NCBI GenBank assembly: GCA_026390045.1 | Contig: JAPLGR010000186.1 | Coordinates: 1 to 11,421, forward strand | Direction of reading: 5' to 3' | DNA: 11,421 nt | From: Chloroflexota bacterium | GTDB taxonomy: Bacteria > Chloroflexota > Anaerolineae > Anaerolineales > E44-bin32 | Shown: positions 5,828 through 11,421 of the stretch, piece by piece | How the letters are laid out: each line of letters begins with the position of its first letter | Numbering within the stretch: position 1 is the stretch's first letter | Notes under the pieces: generated by a model | What the model was told of the DNA's origin: nothing | Database searches by the model: none | Seen by the model: the letters and a program-made list of their open reading frames with translations, nothing else | Position numbers and translations under genes: made by a program

Positions 5828-6436
5828 CTAGAGGTTGCGATCCCCGGAATCGCGCAGGGATGCGCGCTGATCCATGGCGGGCCGCTCATCGCGAATGCGG
5901 CGGAACAGAGCGGCCTGATCGAGGGCATCCTGTAGCGCGTTGTGTGTGAGATGCGGGTGATCGGGATAGCGTGCAGCCAATGCGCTCTTAGTCGTGTCGC
6001 GCCACGCTCCGCCGGTCAGCCCCATGAAGTATGCCTTGATGTCGAGGGCCGTGTGGTCGAAGGGATTGCGGCCGAGAAAGCGGTCGAAGTAGTCGGCGAT
6101 GAACATCCAGTCGAAGGCGGCGTTGAATCCGACGAACACTGGCTGCGCCCGGGCGGGGACCTCGGACTGCAGCCAGGCCTCGAACCGTTTCATTGCCTCG
6201 GCGGGTGACAGGCCGTCGCGCTTCAGCCTCTCCAGATCGAAACTGTGCACCGCCATTGCCTCGGGCGCGACCGTTTCGCCGATCGGCTGCAGCTCGACGT
6301 AGAACGAGTGCTCCGGGTCATCCACCAGGCAGGCGCCGATGGCGAGCAGCGAGTACCGGCCGGGCGCGGGGCCGGAGGTCTCGACGTCTACCGAGACAAG
6401 CGCCTCACTTGGTTTGCCCTGAAGATCGGGTGCCAC
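5828..6436 (-). CDS. DEDDh 3'-5' exonuclease (RNase T / DnaQ fold)
   Basis: A 202-residue protein with all three exonuclease motifs in order: ExoI VDVETSG (Asp17, Glu19), ExoII GFNAAFDWMF (Asp109), and ExoIII HNALQDALDQA (His165, Asp170). The final His makes it the DEDDh type, as in DnaQ, RNase T and oligoribonuclease. The residues bind two metal ions and remove nucleotides from 3' ends of DNA or RNA. At about 200 residues it is a stand-alone exonuclease with no polymerase, UvrC or BRCT domain. The start is GTG at 6436-6434 with GGAG seven bases upstream. It appears to be transcribed alone: a large hairpin separates it from the MFS gene upstream, and it converges with the plus-strand small genes downstream. 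Its substrate, DNA or RNA, cannot be told from the sequence. Confidence 0.88.
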   Translation of the reverse strand: MAPDLQGKPSEALVSVDVETSGPAPGRYSLLAIGACLVDDPEHSFYVELQPIGETVAPEAMAVHSFDLERLKRDGLSPAEAMKRFEAWLQSEVPARAQPVFVGFNAAFDWMFIADYFDRFLGRNPFDHTALDIKAYFMGLTGGAWRDTTKSALAARYPDHPHLTHNALQDALDQAALFRRIRDERPAMDQRASLRDSGDRNL

Positions 6437-6537
6437 TCAAACTCTCCACGCCCGGTGTCGCGGTGCAAGCTGATTCTATCCTCGGCCGGCATCACGCTAC
6501 TGTCCGTGAACATCATCCGGCGGTGTGCCGGGCGTTT

Positions 6538-6578
6538 GAGCCTGCATGCTCGAAGCACCGGTTCGAACATGCAGGCTC
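6538..6578 (-). terminator. Strong 41-base hairpin downstream of the MFS gene
   Basis: Arms GAGCCTGCATG (6538-6548) and CATGCAGGCTC (6568-6578) are perfect, and an inner pair TCGAA/TTCGA (6550-6554, 6562-6566) closes a 7-base loop. The single mismatch (C6549/A6567) becomes a G-U pair in RNA read from the minus strand, giving a continuous 17-bp stem on the coding strand only. It starts 51 bases past the MFS stop and ends about 100 bases before the exonuclease start. No T run follows, so it may be a non-classical terminator or a 3'-end stabiliser. Confidence 0.55.
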
Positions 6579-6629
6579 CAAGTTCCACCCGGTGATCCTT
6601 CTGTGGATGAGCTCGCGTCTCCTTCAGGG

Positions 6630-7871
6630 CTACGGCTTCGCCCCCTCGGTTGGCTTTGCAGCCTGGATGAGCTTAGATTCCTTCATGATGAAGACGAGCA
6701 CAGCACCGATGGCCATACCCACGGCACATACCAAGAGCGACGGGGTGAACGAGCCGTAGGCCTCATTCGACCAGCCCATGGCATACACCCCCACTACAGA
6801 AACCTGGCCCACCAGGTTTAGCACACCCAGGGAGGTGCCTTCTGGCGCCGGATAGCAGATCTCGGCCGAGTACTGCATCGTCAGCGGCCAGAGGCCCATG
6901 ACGGTCAGGCCGACCAGGAACCCGACGATCCCCAGCAGCGCAAAACCGTTCACGTAGGCCAGCAGCACCAGAAACGGGACCGAGAGCAGGGAGCCGACCA
7001 TCAGGACCGACCTGCGCTTGCGCAGCCGATCGGATGTCGACGGGAAGATCAGGAATCCGACGATGCCGCCGAGCAGCACCAAGCCGCCGATCAGGCCGGC
7101 CTGATCGATGTCCAGCCCCTTGGGGCGGACGAAGACCTCCACCCAGGTCAAGATGCCGTTGAAGATGGCGTTGACGACGAAGGCGACGAACGCGAGGAAG
7201 TAGAAGTCACGCAGCTTGAAGATAAGCTTGAAACCGTCCAGTACCAGCGCCCGTTCTTCGTGTCCGGCCGGCGTCGGGGGATGGTCTTTGGCAAAGATCA
7301 GGAACACTAGCGCCGAGATCACGCCGACGACGCCATAGATGAGCATCGTGGTCTGCAGCCCCCAGGCCTGATACATCATGGGCGTGGCAATCTGGCCGAC
7401 GCCGATGCCGAGGATGACGGCCACACCGCCTAGGCCGACAATCGTAGCCCGCTCCTCCAGGCGGAACCAAGTAGCGGCGCATTTGGTGCTGGCGTTTAGG
7501 AAGAAGGGCTGCGACAGGGCAATGCCGATGGTGGTGATTACGGTCAGCGGCCAGTTTAGGGCGAAGATGCCCCGCAGCAGGCCGAAGGCCCCCAGCAGAA
7601 TGGCACCCACGCTGACCGACTTCTTGAAGCCCCACAGGTCAACCGCCCACGAGGTCGGCAGGGACAACAGGGCGAAGACATACATGAAGATCATTGCCAG
7701 TTGGCCGATGGCGATGTCTGAGACGCCTAACGCCTCGGCAGCCACCTTGTTGATCGGCGCATAGCAGATCCAGAAGACCTGCGTCATGAAGCCCCCGAAG
7801 ACGAAGGCCAGCAGTACCACCCACCTATATCCGTACACCTTGATCTCGGACGTGCCGGTTGTGACTGTCAT
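6630..7871 (-). CDS. MFS transporter, FLVCR (SLC49)-like
   Basis: A 413-residue protein with about twelve membrane helices. The major facilitator motif A appears after helix 2 (WAVDLWGFKK, 75-84, with Asp78, Gly81 and Lys83-84) and in a weaker copy in the second half (STSDRLRKRR, 278-287). The central loop at about 194-222 is cytoplasmic. The segment YPAPEGTSLGVLN (340-352) and an N-terminus with FWICYAPIN (33-41) resemble the FLVCR/SLC49 group, whose human members carry choline and ethanolamine; the bacterial substrate is unknown. The start is ATG at 7871 with AGGAGA seven bases upstream. The gene follows the GntR regulator on the same strand after a 139-base gap, so it is probably the uptake or export system of the cluster and under that regulator's control. 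No residue suggests inactivation. Confidence 0.85.
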   Translation of the reverse strand: MTVTTGTSEIKVYGYRWVVLLAFVFGGFMTQVFWICYAPINKVAAEALGVSDIAIGQLAMIFMYVFALLSLPTSWAVDLWGFKKSVSVGAILLGAFGLLRGIFALNWPLTVITTIGIALSQPFFLNASTKCAATWFRLEERATIVGLGGVAVILGIGVGQIATPMMYQAWGLQTTMLIYGVVGVISALVFLIFAKDHPPTPAGHEERALVLDGFKLIFKLRDFYFLAFVAFVVNAIFNGILTWVEVFVRPKGLDIDQAGLIGGLVLLGGIVGFLIFPSTSDRLRKRRSVLMVGSLLSVPFLVLLAYVNGFALLGIVGFLVGLTVMGLWPLTMQYSAEICYPAPEGTSLGVLNLVGQVSVVGVYAMGWSNEAYGSFTPSLLVCAVGMAIGAVLVFIMKESKLIQAAKPTEGAKP

Positions 7872-7886
7872 GAATGTGTCTCCTGT

Positions 7887-7900
7887 GAAAGATTGCTTTC
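7887..7900. promoter_or_regulatory. Inverted repeat GAAAG-ATTG-CTTTC upstream of the MFS gene
   Basis: Perfect 5-base arms around a 4-base centre, 16 bases upstream of the MFS start codon and just before its ribosome binding site. A regulator site is possible; the arms are short, so chance is also possible. The remaining part of the 139-base gap (7901-8010) shows no clear promoter. Confidence 0.3.
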
Positions 7901-8010
7901 CAGAGAGATTGCATGGAGGTGTAAGGGCGATATCTCCGCGATGGCGGCCCTCCGTTTCCTCGGGAGCGTGGTCGCATGCTGCGTCCTTGGTCCTATCATG
8001 AGATGGCCCC

Positions 8011-8757
8011 CTATCCCGTCCGCTGCATGCGCGCCACGAACTGGTAGCGCTCGGCGTGGAAAACGACCTTGCTGACCTCCACGGGCAAGCCTTGGCGGTC
8101 CGTGGACGCGCGCTGCACGCGCATCACGGGCGCACCCTTATTGATGCCCAGCAGCCTGGCCTCGTCGCGAGTTGCCGATCCGGCTGATACCACATCCGTC
8201 GCTTCCTGGGGCTGAGCTCCGTACAACCTCTCCAGCGTGGCGTAGACTGAGCGGTTGTTCATGTCCAGATCAGCGAGCGCCGGGAAGCGTTCTGCCGGGA
8301 AATACATGTCCTCAATTGCCAGGGGTAGTCCGTCAATCAGCCGAAGGCTGGTGAGGTGCACGACGCGTGCGCTTTCTGACAGTGCCAGTTCACTCCTCAT
8401 CGCATCCGTGGCGGGGATCACCTCCTGCACGAGGATCCGGTTCTGAGGGATCAGGCCTTCCTTGGCTAAGCTCTCGGTTGTGCCGAAGAGCGGGCCGACG
8501 ATGGTGTAGCTGCGCCTGGCAGGCGGCGCGACGAACGTCCCCTTGGCCCGCTGGCGGATGAGAAGCCCCTCGGTGACCAGCTCATGCAGGGCGCGGTGCA
8601 CCACCAGGCGACTGACGCGCAACTGTTCGCTCAAGCCGAACTCGGTGGGCAGCATGTCGCCCGGCTTCAAGCTGCCGTGGGCGATGAGCGTCCTCACCGA
8701 CTCCTTGATCTGCTGGTAGTAAGGGACGCCCGACGACTTGTCGACCCGTATCCTCAT
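8011..8757 (-). CDS. GntR family regulator, HutC/UTRA type
   Basis: A 248-residue transcription regulator. An N-terminal GntR winged helix-turn-helix runs from about residue 10 to 75: PYYQQI (12-17), KPGDMLPTE (31-39), LRVSRLVVHRALHELVTEGL (46-65) and the wing ending KGTFV (72-76). A UTRA effector-binding domain follows (about 82-242) with SARVVHLTSLRLIDGLPLAIED (129-150). HutC-type members bind a small metabolite, often a sugar phosphate or amino-acid derivative, and leave DNA. In-frame starts also exist at 8772 (ATG) and 8787 (TTG); I chose ATG at 8757 because it begins a few residues before the family's usual PxYxQI, as most members do, though its ribosome binding site is weak. Its place between the MFS and SCP2/lyase genes makes it the likely local regulator. 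Confidence 0.88.
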   Translation of the reverse strand: MRIRVDKSSGVPYYQQIKESVRTLIAHGSLKPGDMLPTEFGLSEQLRVSRLVVHRALHELVTEGLLIRQRAKGTFVAPPARRSYTIVGPLFGTTESLAKEGLIPQNRILVQEVIPATDAMRSELALSESARVVHLTSLRLIDGLPLAIEDMYFPAERFPALADLDMNNRSVYATLERLYGAQPQEATDVVSAGSATRDEARLLGINKGAPVMRVQRASTDRQGLPVEVSKVVFHAERYQFVARMQRTG

Positions 8758-8771
8758 CAGCGTAGCTCGCA

Positions 8772-8833
8772 TCTCCCGGCATGACAACGGCGGGAGAACG
8801 CCCCGTTGAGTGTATCATCCGAGAGCTCCCGCC
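8772..8833. promoter_or_regulatory. Triple GGCGGGAG-type motif upstream of the GntR gene
   Basis: TCTCCCG at 8772-8778, GGCGGGAGA at 8789-8797 and CTCCCGCC at 8826-8833 form alternating inverted copies in the gap upstream of the GntR gene. The first two are arms of a TCTCCCG-N12-CGGGAGA inverted repeat; the second and third pair over eight bases. This could be the operator by which the regulator controls itself. A GC-rich coincidence is also possible. Confidence 0.35.
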
Positions 8834-8882
8834 AGCCGAGGTCGACGCACAGGATGCGGCCCTGAGAGCCATGCATGGTCCG

Positions 8883-9293
8883 CTACGACCCAAAATCCGT
8901 GTCGATGGAGGCGGCCACCCGGACCAGCTCGACGGTGGCTTTGGGCATGCGCTGGATCTGTGCCATGTTCCCCGCCAGCTTGATCTTGTTCGACATCATG
9001 GCCGAGATCGGATCGAGACGTCCCTCGAGCACCCTGCGCCAGGTATTGAAGGGTGCCGAGGTGGTGAAGAGAGCCTTCTGCTCACCGGCGCTGCGCAGCT
9101 GTCGGGCGTCCGAGGCCTTCCCGTGGCGCAGGTTGATGTAGTAGTAGCTTGTCTCGGAATAGCTGTCGTCCGGCAGGATCACGAAAAGCTGGTCGCCCTC
9201 CCAATTGGCCGCAGCCTGCGCATAGCTCTCGCTGGCGTTGAGGCGGACGCACAGCTCCTTGATCCATTCCTCAGATGGAAACTTGATGGCCAT
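8883..9293 (-). CDS. SCP2 sterol-binding domain protein
   Basis: A 136-residue single-domain protein. The pattern fits the SCP2 fold: an N-terminal helix with WIKELCVRLN (10-19), AAANWEGDQLFVILPDD (27-43), a beta strand YYYINLRHGKA (50-60) and, near the end, TWRRVLEGRLDPISAMMSNKIKLAGNM (84-110), the conserved segment where a loading of lipid is bound. SCP2 proteins carry fatty-acyl, sterol or other hydrophobic ligands in a tunnel and have no catalytic residues. The frame is open further upstream, but that part mirrors the lyase gene. AAAGGAG sits three bases before an ATG at 9299 and nine bases before the ATG at 9293; I favour 9293. It follows the lyase gene by 71 bases and is probably co-transcribed, which hints at a hydrophobic substrate or aldehyde product. 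Confidence 0.82.
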   Translation of the reverse strand: MAIKFPSEEWIKELCVRLNASESYAQAAANWEGDQLFVILPDDSYSETSYYYINLRHGKASDARQLRSAGEQKALFTTSAPFNTWRRVLEGRLDPISAMMSNKIKLAGNMAQIQRMPKATVELVRVAASIDTDFGS

Positions 9294-9364
9294 GCTCATC
9301 GACTCCTTTCTACAGCCTCCGTTGGCAGGTATGGCGGCTGGATGAAGGTGGTGGCTCGGAGGCG

Positions 9365-10783
9365 CTATTCCACCTCGTAGCCTGCATCGATGTAACCCCT
9401 CATGCCGAGGCGCATCATCTCGCGCCCGTCCGCGGTGGCGCCCATCCCATACAAGAAGCCGGTCTTGGGCACTTCGTAGGGCGGATCCTTGGCGAACTTC
9501 ACCCCATCCGCCAGGTCTTGGACGAACTTCTCGGCGATGCCGGGTTGCGTCTGCGGCAGCGTGATGCAGAAGTGGAAGCCCAGCGGGTTCTGGCACCCGT
9601 TCATACGCCAGCCCTTCGACGCTAGGTAGTCATTCACGAAATAGGGATCGAATACGTCGGAGGTGATGGCGATCAGGAATGTGGAATTGCGCCCCATGAT
9701 GCGCAGCTCGGGGATGCGGGCGATGCCCTCGCGCATCTTGTCTGCCGTGTCCATGATGGCCCGGGCGGCCTTTAGGTAGCCCTCCTCGCCCATGCAGACC
9801 ATGGCGGCCCACATCGCCGCGCTCAGGCCGGCCGACCGGCTGCCCTGCGCGGTGGGGGACACATAGGCGCCGCCCGGCCAGTCCTCCTGTGTGAAGTACA
9901 TGTACTGGCGCAGCTCCTTGCTGCGGAAGTTGATCGTGGAGGTGCCTTTGAGGGAGTAGCCGTATTTGTGGGTGTCGCAGGAGATGGAGGTGACGCCAGG
10001 CAGGCGGAAATCGAACACCGGCACGTTGTAACCCAGCTTCTCGATCCAAGGCAGGATGAAGCCGCCCAGGCAGCCGTCGACGTGCAGCCCCAGCTTGTGT
10101 TCCAGAGCGAGATCGGAGAGCTTGCTGATGGGATCAACCACTCCATGGGGATAAGTGCCGGCGGAGCCTGCCAGCGCTACGGTGTTGGCGTTGATCTGCG
10201 CGCGCATTGCCTCGACGTCGGCCTCGAAGTCGGCGTTCACCGGCACGCGCACGACCTTCATCCCCAGGTAATGTGCCGCCTTGAGGTGGGCGGGGTGAAT
10301 GGTGGCCGGGGCGACGACCTCGGGCTCGGTGATGCCCTTGGTCTCTCGGCCCCATTCGCGATAGACGTACATGGCGTTGTAGATGCTGTCGGTGCCGCCC
10401 GAAGTGATGGCACCGGCCTCCTCGTCCATGCGATTGACCTTGCTCACATCGTCGCCGTGCAGCATCTTGCCCACCATGGCAAGCACTTCCGCCTCGAACT
10501 TCGTTCCGCTCGGGCAGAGGTCGCGCTGCAGCAGGTTGACGAAGGAGTACAGGCTAAAAACCTTGTTCAGGAAGGCATAATGCTCCATGCCGCCGTGGTA
10601 CATGGTGCCGGAGCACTGGCCGCCCTGCCACTTGGGGTTCTCTTGCTCGGCCATGTAGGCAAGCTCTTCCAGGACCTCATCTTCGTCCCGGCCCTTCTCG
10701 GGCAGCCGAGTGAAGACCTTGAAGCGCTTGTTGTAGGGATGCATGTCCCCAAAGAGATCGAAGGTGTCCTGGTCATCAGACAT
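9365..10783 (-). CDS. PLP-dependent lyase, sphingosine-1-phosphate lyase-like
   Basis: A 472-residue fold-type I PLP enzyme of the group II decarboxylase family, closest in motifs to sphingosine-1-phosphate lyase. Seen in order: SGTMYHGGMEHY (58-69), TSGGTDSIYNAM (127-138), a conserved His163 in TIHPAH, GSAGTYPHGVVDPI (206-219), HVDGCLGGFILPW (234-246) with Asp236 facing the cofactor, and DTHKYGYSLKGTS (270-282) with Lys273 as the Schiff-base lysine. Known relatives cleave long-chain base phosphates to a fatty aldehyde and phosphoethanolamine. There is no N-terminal membrane anchor, as in the soluble bacterial enzymes. All key residues are present. The ATG at 10783 has a GAGG site and lies 45 bases past the kinase stop. 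The true substrate may be a shorter amino alcohol phosphate, given the kinase upstream. Confidence 0.85.
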   Translation of the reverse strand: MSDDQDTFDLFGDMHPYNKRFKVFTRLPEKGRDEDEVLEELAYMAEQENPKWQGGQCSGTMYHGGMEHYAFLNKVFSLYSFVNLLQRDLCPSGTKFEAEVLAMVGKMLHGDDVSKVNRMDEEAGAITSGGTDSIYNAMYVYREWGRETKGITEPEVVAPATIHPAHLKAAHYLGMKVVRVPVNADFEADVEAMRAQINANTVALAGSAGTYPHGVVDPISKLSDLALEHKLGLHVDGCLGGFILPWIEKLGYNVPVFDFRLPGVTSISCDTHKYGYSLKGTSTINFRSKELRQYMYFTQEDWPGGAYVSPTAQGSRSAGLSAAMWAAMVCMGEEGYLKAARAIMDTADKMREGIARIPELRIMGRNSTFLIAITSDVFDPYFVNDYLASKGWRMNGCQNPLGFHFCITLPQTQPGIAEKFVQDLADGVKFAKDPPYEVPKTGFLYGMGATADGREMMRLGMRGYIDAGYEVE

Positions 10784-10828
10784 GTGTGCCTCGCTTAGTG
10801 GGAGTGTGTCTTGCAGTGACGGTTCGCC

Positions 10829-11421
10829 TCAGGCCTTGTTCAGTGCATGGAAGACCGGCCGGTTCTTGTCCTTGGCGGCCGCGAACTGCGCGTACATCCG
10901 GTCGTAGACGACCTGGTTCTTCGGATCGGGTTCGAACACCCGGTCGAACTTGATCATGGCCGGGATGTCCTCCAGCTTCACCCGCCCCAGGCGACTGAAG
11001 GCCAGCAGCCCCATGCCGACCACATTGTGGATGCGCGGGTTCGCCTGGCGGTGCATGGGAATGCCGACCACATCGGCCATGATCTGCGACCAAACGTCTG
11101 ACAATGCTCCGCCGCCGGTCAACCGCCAGTACTTGAAGGTCCGGCCGGACAACTTCTGAGCCGGGACGCACAGCGAGCGCCAGTTCATCGCCAGGCCCTC
11201 GAAGACCGCACGGACGAGATGGGCGCGGCCGGTGCTGTGGGAGAGATTGAGGAAGCCGCCGCGCATGTACTCATCTGCCCCAGGGGAAAGGCTGCCGTTG
11301 AACCAGGGCAGGAAGAGCACGCCGCCGCTACCGGGGGGAACCAGCGCCGCGATTCGGTCGGCGTGAGCGAACACATCGGCAGGGATCCCTCCTGTGTCCA
11401 GGCTGTCTTGATTGCAGAGCA
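10829..11421 (-). CDS. FGGY family carbohydrate kinase, C-terminal part
   Basis: Only the last 196 residues are in the window; the start lies beyond the right edge. It has the C-terminal lobe of the FGGY kinases (xylulokinase, glycerol kinase, ribulokinase), with FLPWFNGSLSPGAD (36-49 of the visible part), SHSTGRAHLVRAVFEG (60-75), and the adenosine-binding signature LTGGGALSDVWSQIMADVVGIPM (100-122), where TGGGA is strictly placed and WSQIMADV fits the family. Family members transfer phosphate from ATP to a sugar or polyol hydroxyl; xylulokinase is the nearest by impression, but the sugar-binding lobe is not visible. It is the upstream gene of the cluster, 45 bases before the lyase, so it may make the phosphorylated substrate of that enzyme. 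No frameshift is seen. Confidence 0.85.
   Translation of the reverse strand, partial: LCNQDSLDTGGIPADVFAHADRIAALVPPGSGGVLFLPWFNGSLSPGADEYMRGGFLNLSHSTGRAHLVRAVFEGLAMNWRSLCVPAQKLSGRTFKYWRLTGGGALSDVWSQIMADVVGIPMHRQANPRIHNVVGMGLLAFSRLGRVKLEDIPAMIKFDRVFEPDPKNQVVYDRMYAQFAAAKDKNRPVFHALNKA

Noticed and set aside
5590..5949. Overlapping plus-strand frames of 60-120 codons past the 118-residue gene
   Set aside because: Cys/Gly/Arg-rich translations, no ribosome binding sites, hairpins inside, and an overlap with the end of the exonuclease gene.
9294..9596. N-terminal extension of the SCP2 frame
   Set aside because: It mirrors the end of the lyase gene and is His/Arg/Pro-rich; a strong AAAGGAG site precedes the internal ATG codons at 9299 and 9293.
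10496..10512. GAAC-TTC-GTTC, similar to the LexA-like operators
   Set aside because: The spacer is three, not four, bases, and it lies inside the lyase coding region.
9968..10798. Long open frame (276 codons) on the plus strand
   Set aside because: It is antisense to the lyase gene, whose motifs are certain. Long antisense frames are usual in GC-rich genes; the translation matches no family and lacks a ribosome binding site.

Overview
The window is GC-rich bacterial DNA, densely packed with genes that are almost all on the minus strand. There is no rRNA, tRNA, CRISPR array or transposase. The taxon cannot be fixed from the sequence. The GC content, small GTG-coupled operons, DUF3786 protein, bacterial sphingosine-1-phosphate-lyase-like enzyme and GC-rich palindromes between genes would suit Chloroflexota (Anaerolineae-like) or a similar environmental lineage; this is a weak inference.

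Layout, left to right. (1) 200-1590, minus: a two-gene operon of a four-helix membrane protein followed by a membrane-anchored lytic transglycosylase, joined by a GTGA overlap. Upstream lies an unusually clear promoter (TTGACA, 17 bp, TATTCT) with two perfect AGAAC-N4-GTTCT palindromes exactly 30 bp apart. These look like LexA/SOS-type operators. (2) 1763-4704, minus: a three-gene operon of a 438-residue protein with a nucleotidyltransferase-like signature, a DUF3786 protein and a CPBP-type intramembrane protease. The last two overlap by GTGA. (3) 4880-5501, plus: two small genes, a 51-residue membrane miniprotein and a 118-residue protein of unknown function. (4) 5502-5827: a gene-free stretch between convergent genes, with a perfect 8-bp hairpin and a larger nested hairpin. 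(5) 5828-6436, minus: a DEDDh-type 3'-5' exonuclease. (6) 6437-6629: a gap holding a near-perfect 41-base hairpin. (7) 6630 to the right edge, minus: a five-gene metabolic cluster. In transcription order it encodes an FGGY sugar/polyol kinase (C-terminal part only), a PLP enzyme resembling sphingosine-1-phosphate lyase, an SCP2 lipid-binding protein, a GntR/HutC regulator and an MFS transporter resembling the FLVCR (SLC49) group.

The cluster in region 7 is the best candidate for an undescribed system. The gene set suggests import of a small amino-alcohol or sugar-like compound, phosphorylation by the kinase, PLP-dependent retro-aldol cleavage as in sphingosine-1-phosphate breakdown, and control by a ligand-sensing GntR repressor. 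The SCP2 protein could carry a hydrophobic substrate or aldehyde product. The pathway is inferred from gene content only. The other two points of most interest are the nucleotidyltransferase-like protein at 3388-4704 and the paired SOS-like operators at 1611-1654.
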